DNA of 64,000 nt. It comes from Acetivibrio sp964564015. GTDB taxonomy: Bacteria; Bacillota; Clostridia; Acetivibrionales; Acetivibrionaceae. Where the stretch lies: positions 56,771 through 120,770 of the forward strand of contig CAZLZR010000005.1 of NCBI GenBank assembly GCA_964564015.1. The letters are read 5' to 3'. The notes beneath the pieces are model-generated. The model was not told where the DNA came from and ran no database searches. It was given only the letters and a program-made list of their open reading frames with translations. Position 1 is the stretch's first letter. Each line of letters begins with the position of its first letter. Shown one piece after another: positions 62,689 through 64,000 of the stretch. The translations under genes and the position numbers were made by a program.

Positions 62689-63423
62689 ATGAAAAAGTAT
62701 TTGTTGAAAAAAAAGGATTTTGAATATGGATTTAAAAGAGGATTTCCAATTGCATTAGGATACATACCGGTATCGTTCACCTTTGGACTTATGGCTGTAA
62801 GCGGTGGTATACATCCCTTGATGGCTGTTTTTATATCTCTGACCAACCTGACAAGCGCAGGACAGTTTGCAGGCACTAATCTTATAATAGATAGTGCCGG
62901 ACTTATTGAGATTACTTTAACTACTTTTGTAATCAATATACGTTATATGCTTATGTCACTCTCCCTGTCTCAAAAAATAGATCCGGGGATATCTCTTGTG
63001 CAAAGGCTTATCTTTGGCTTTGGAATCACAGATGAAACCTTTACTATTGCTTCCACGGAAAAAGGAAAGCTATCCTATTCCTATATGATAGGTCTTATTA
63101 CGGGACCAATAATCGGTTGGAGTTTAGGAACAGCTTTAGGTGCTTTTAGCTGTTCCGCACTGCCTCAATCAGTCGGCAGTGCAATGGGAATTGCACTGTA
63201 CGCAATGTTTATAGCCATAATTGTACCTCCGTCCAAAAAATCAAAATCCATTTTTATGATTGTACTACTCTCTGTTGCTATAAACATGGCACTTAAGTAT
63301 ATTCCGCTTTTTAGTTTTATATCAAACGGGTTCAGAGTTATTTTAGCCACTATTTCAGGTGCCGGAATTGGTGCGGCTCTTTGGCCGGTAAAAGATGAAA
63401 CCGATGCCTGTGAACAGAATTAA
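62689..63423 (+). CDS. azlC: AzlC family branched-chain amino acid exporter, large subunit
   Basis: 244 residues, about seven membrane segments. GYIPVSFTFGLMAVSGG and TNLTSAGQFAGTNLI near the start and NIRYMLMSLSLSQKI are family motifs. With AzlD it exports branched-chain amino acids or analogues such as azaleucine. AGGAG precedes the ATG. azlD follows after 144 nt holding a direct repeat. Confidence 0.92.
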   Translation: MKKYLLKKKDFEYGFKRGFPIALGYIPVSFTFGLMAVSGGIHPLMAVFISLTNLTSAGQFAGTNLIIDSAGLIEITLTTFVINIRYMLMSLSLSQKIDPGISLVQRLIFGFGITDETFTIASTEKGKLSYSYMIGLITGPIIGWSLGTALGAFSCSALPQSVGSAMGIALYAMFIAIIVPPSKKSKSIFMIVLLSVAINMALKYIPLFSFISNGFRVILATISGAGIGAALWPVKDETDACEQN

Positions 63424-63444
63424 AAGCTTTAAGAATTTAGAACA

Positions 63445-63538
63445 GCATGAAGTGCATATATTTTTTGTCATGCCCGATAGAAGTATGTTTGAAGAGTATC
63501 TTACAAAACGGCATGAAGTACATATATTTTTGTCATAC
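63445..63538. repeat. Pair of 28-bp direct repeats between azlC and azlD
   Basis: GCATGAAGTGCATATATTTT (63445 on) and GCATGAAGTACATATATTTT (63511 on), each closing with TGTCAT; the two 28-29-nt copies differ at three to four positions. Each has inverted ends GCATGA/TCATGC, so each can form a hairpin. Confidence 0.75.
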
Positions 63539-63567
63539 ATAAATGATGAAAAGGAGCAATAGAAAAT

Positions 63568-63870
63568 ATGTCATACACGTTTACCGCAGTATTATTAATG
63601 GCGATTGTAACTTATATACCAAGAGTATTACCAATTGCAATTTTCAGAAAAGAAATAAAGTCCAGATATATAAAATCCTTTTTGCAGTATGTTCCCTATG
63701 CTGTTTTGGGCGCACTTACTTTTCCTGACATTATTAACTCTACCGGCAACTATAAAACTGCCCTCTGTGGTACTATCGTTGCTTTAACTCTTGCTTTCAA
63801 GGACAAAAGCTTGGTTTTAGTAGCACTCGGGGCAATATTAACAGTATTTGTAACCGGATTTTTTTTATAA
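63568..63870 (+). CDS. azlD: AzlD family branched-chain amino acid exporter, small subunit
   Basis: 100 residues, three to four membrane helices. ITYIPRVLPIAIF-like start (VTYIPRVLPIAIFRKEI) and SFLQYVPYAVLGALTFPDI match AzlD. It forms the exporter with AzlC. AAGGAG lies 11 nt before the ATG. Confidence 0.9.
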   Translation: MSYTFTAVLLMAIVTYIPRVLPIAIFRKEIKSRYIKSFLQYVPYAVLGALTFPDIINSTGNYKTALCGTIVALTLAFKDKSLVLVALGAILTVFVTGFFL

Positions 63871-63949
63871 GTCTGTGATGCACTGTTAATGGCTCAAACA
63901 CATCACAGAAAGTACTGTAAATTTAATTTTCAATCAACAGGACTTATAC

Positions 63950-64000
63950 TAAGGGATAACGAAAAAATAACTTCCTATTCTCATATTTTGAAAACATTAT
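63950..64000 (+). repeat. 104-bp interspersed repeat, copy C, cut by window end
   Basis: TAAGGGATAACGAAAAAATA and the following 31 nt match copies A and B with about two mismatches. It is preceded, like copy B, by TTATACT. It lies 80 nt after azlD; its right half is outside the window. Confidence 0.8.

Overview
The window is AT-rich DNA from a strictly anaerobic, cellulosome-forming clostridium. Six large secreted proteins carry type I dockerins, there is a SigI/RsgI polysaccharide-sensing pair, and an Ech-type [NiFe] hydrogenase sits with its maturation genes. This combination is known from the Acetivibrio (Clostridium) thermocellus clade. The species cannot be fixed from the sequence. A run of exactly 100 N at 21419-21518 shows that this is a draft scaffold.

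Layout. 1-7 kb: a truncated folC, a secreted fibronectin-III protein, the NAD salvage operon nrtR-pncA-pncB, and a membrane glycosyltransferase. 7-18 kb: one long minus-strand operon, echABCDEF-hypABFCDE, for a membrane-bound ferredoxin-dependent hydrogenase and its maturation. 18-25 kb: selenium genes (mnmH, selD, yedF), a ComER/ProC-like gene broken by a 10-bp tandem repeat and the gap, a tautomerase and an 870-residue methyltransferase fusion. 25.5-49.3 kb: an arabinoxylan locus. SigI and an RsgI with an arabinose-binding CBM42 lie next to GH141-like, GH43 (three), CE1/CE6 and GH5_34 enzymes, nearly all with CBM6 and dockerin. 49.7-56.5 kb: a CNNM/HlyC-type membrane protein, a small gene, and trpBADCF behind a tryptophan T-box. 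56.8-64 kb: membrane pyrophosphatase, a decayed accessory strip (foldback element, yjdF, broken genes, hsdS tail), the flavodiiron protein FprA and the AzlCD exporter.

How the parts fit. RsgI should hold SigI at the membrane until its CBM42 binds arabinan or arabinoxylan outside. Five promoter-like sites share a CCSWAC-type -35, an A-tract, an 18-19 bp spacer and CGWA. They lie upstream of sigI itself and of four hemicellulase transcription starts, so the sequence suggests one autoregulated SigI regulon.

The most unusual part lies inside that regulon, at 34.9-41.8 kb. Directly behind a SigI-type-promoted GH43 gene come a CcmF-type haem lyase, a HzsA-like c-type cytochrome and a beta-propeller/lectin/di-haem cytochrome c peroxidase-like protein that ends in a dockerin. 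This looks like a c-type cytochrome module addressed to the cellulosome. As assembled, ccmF has a one-base frameshift and the HzsA-like gene an in-frame TAG, so either the module is decaying or the draft has errors there.

A 104-bp repeat with terminal inverted repeats occurs three times. One copy supplies the last codons and the stop of nrtR. No tRNA, rRNA or CRISPR array was seen.
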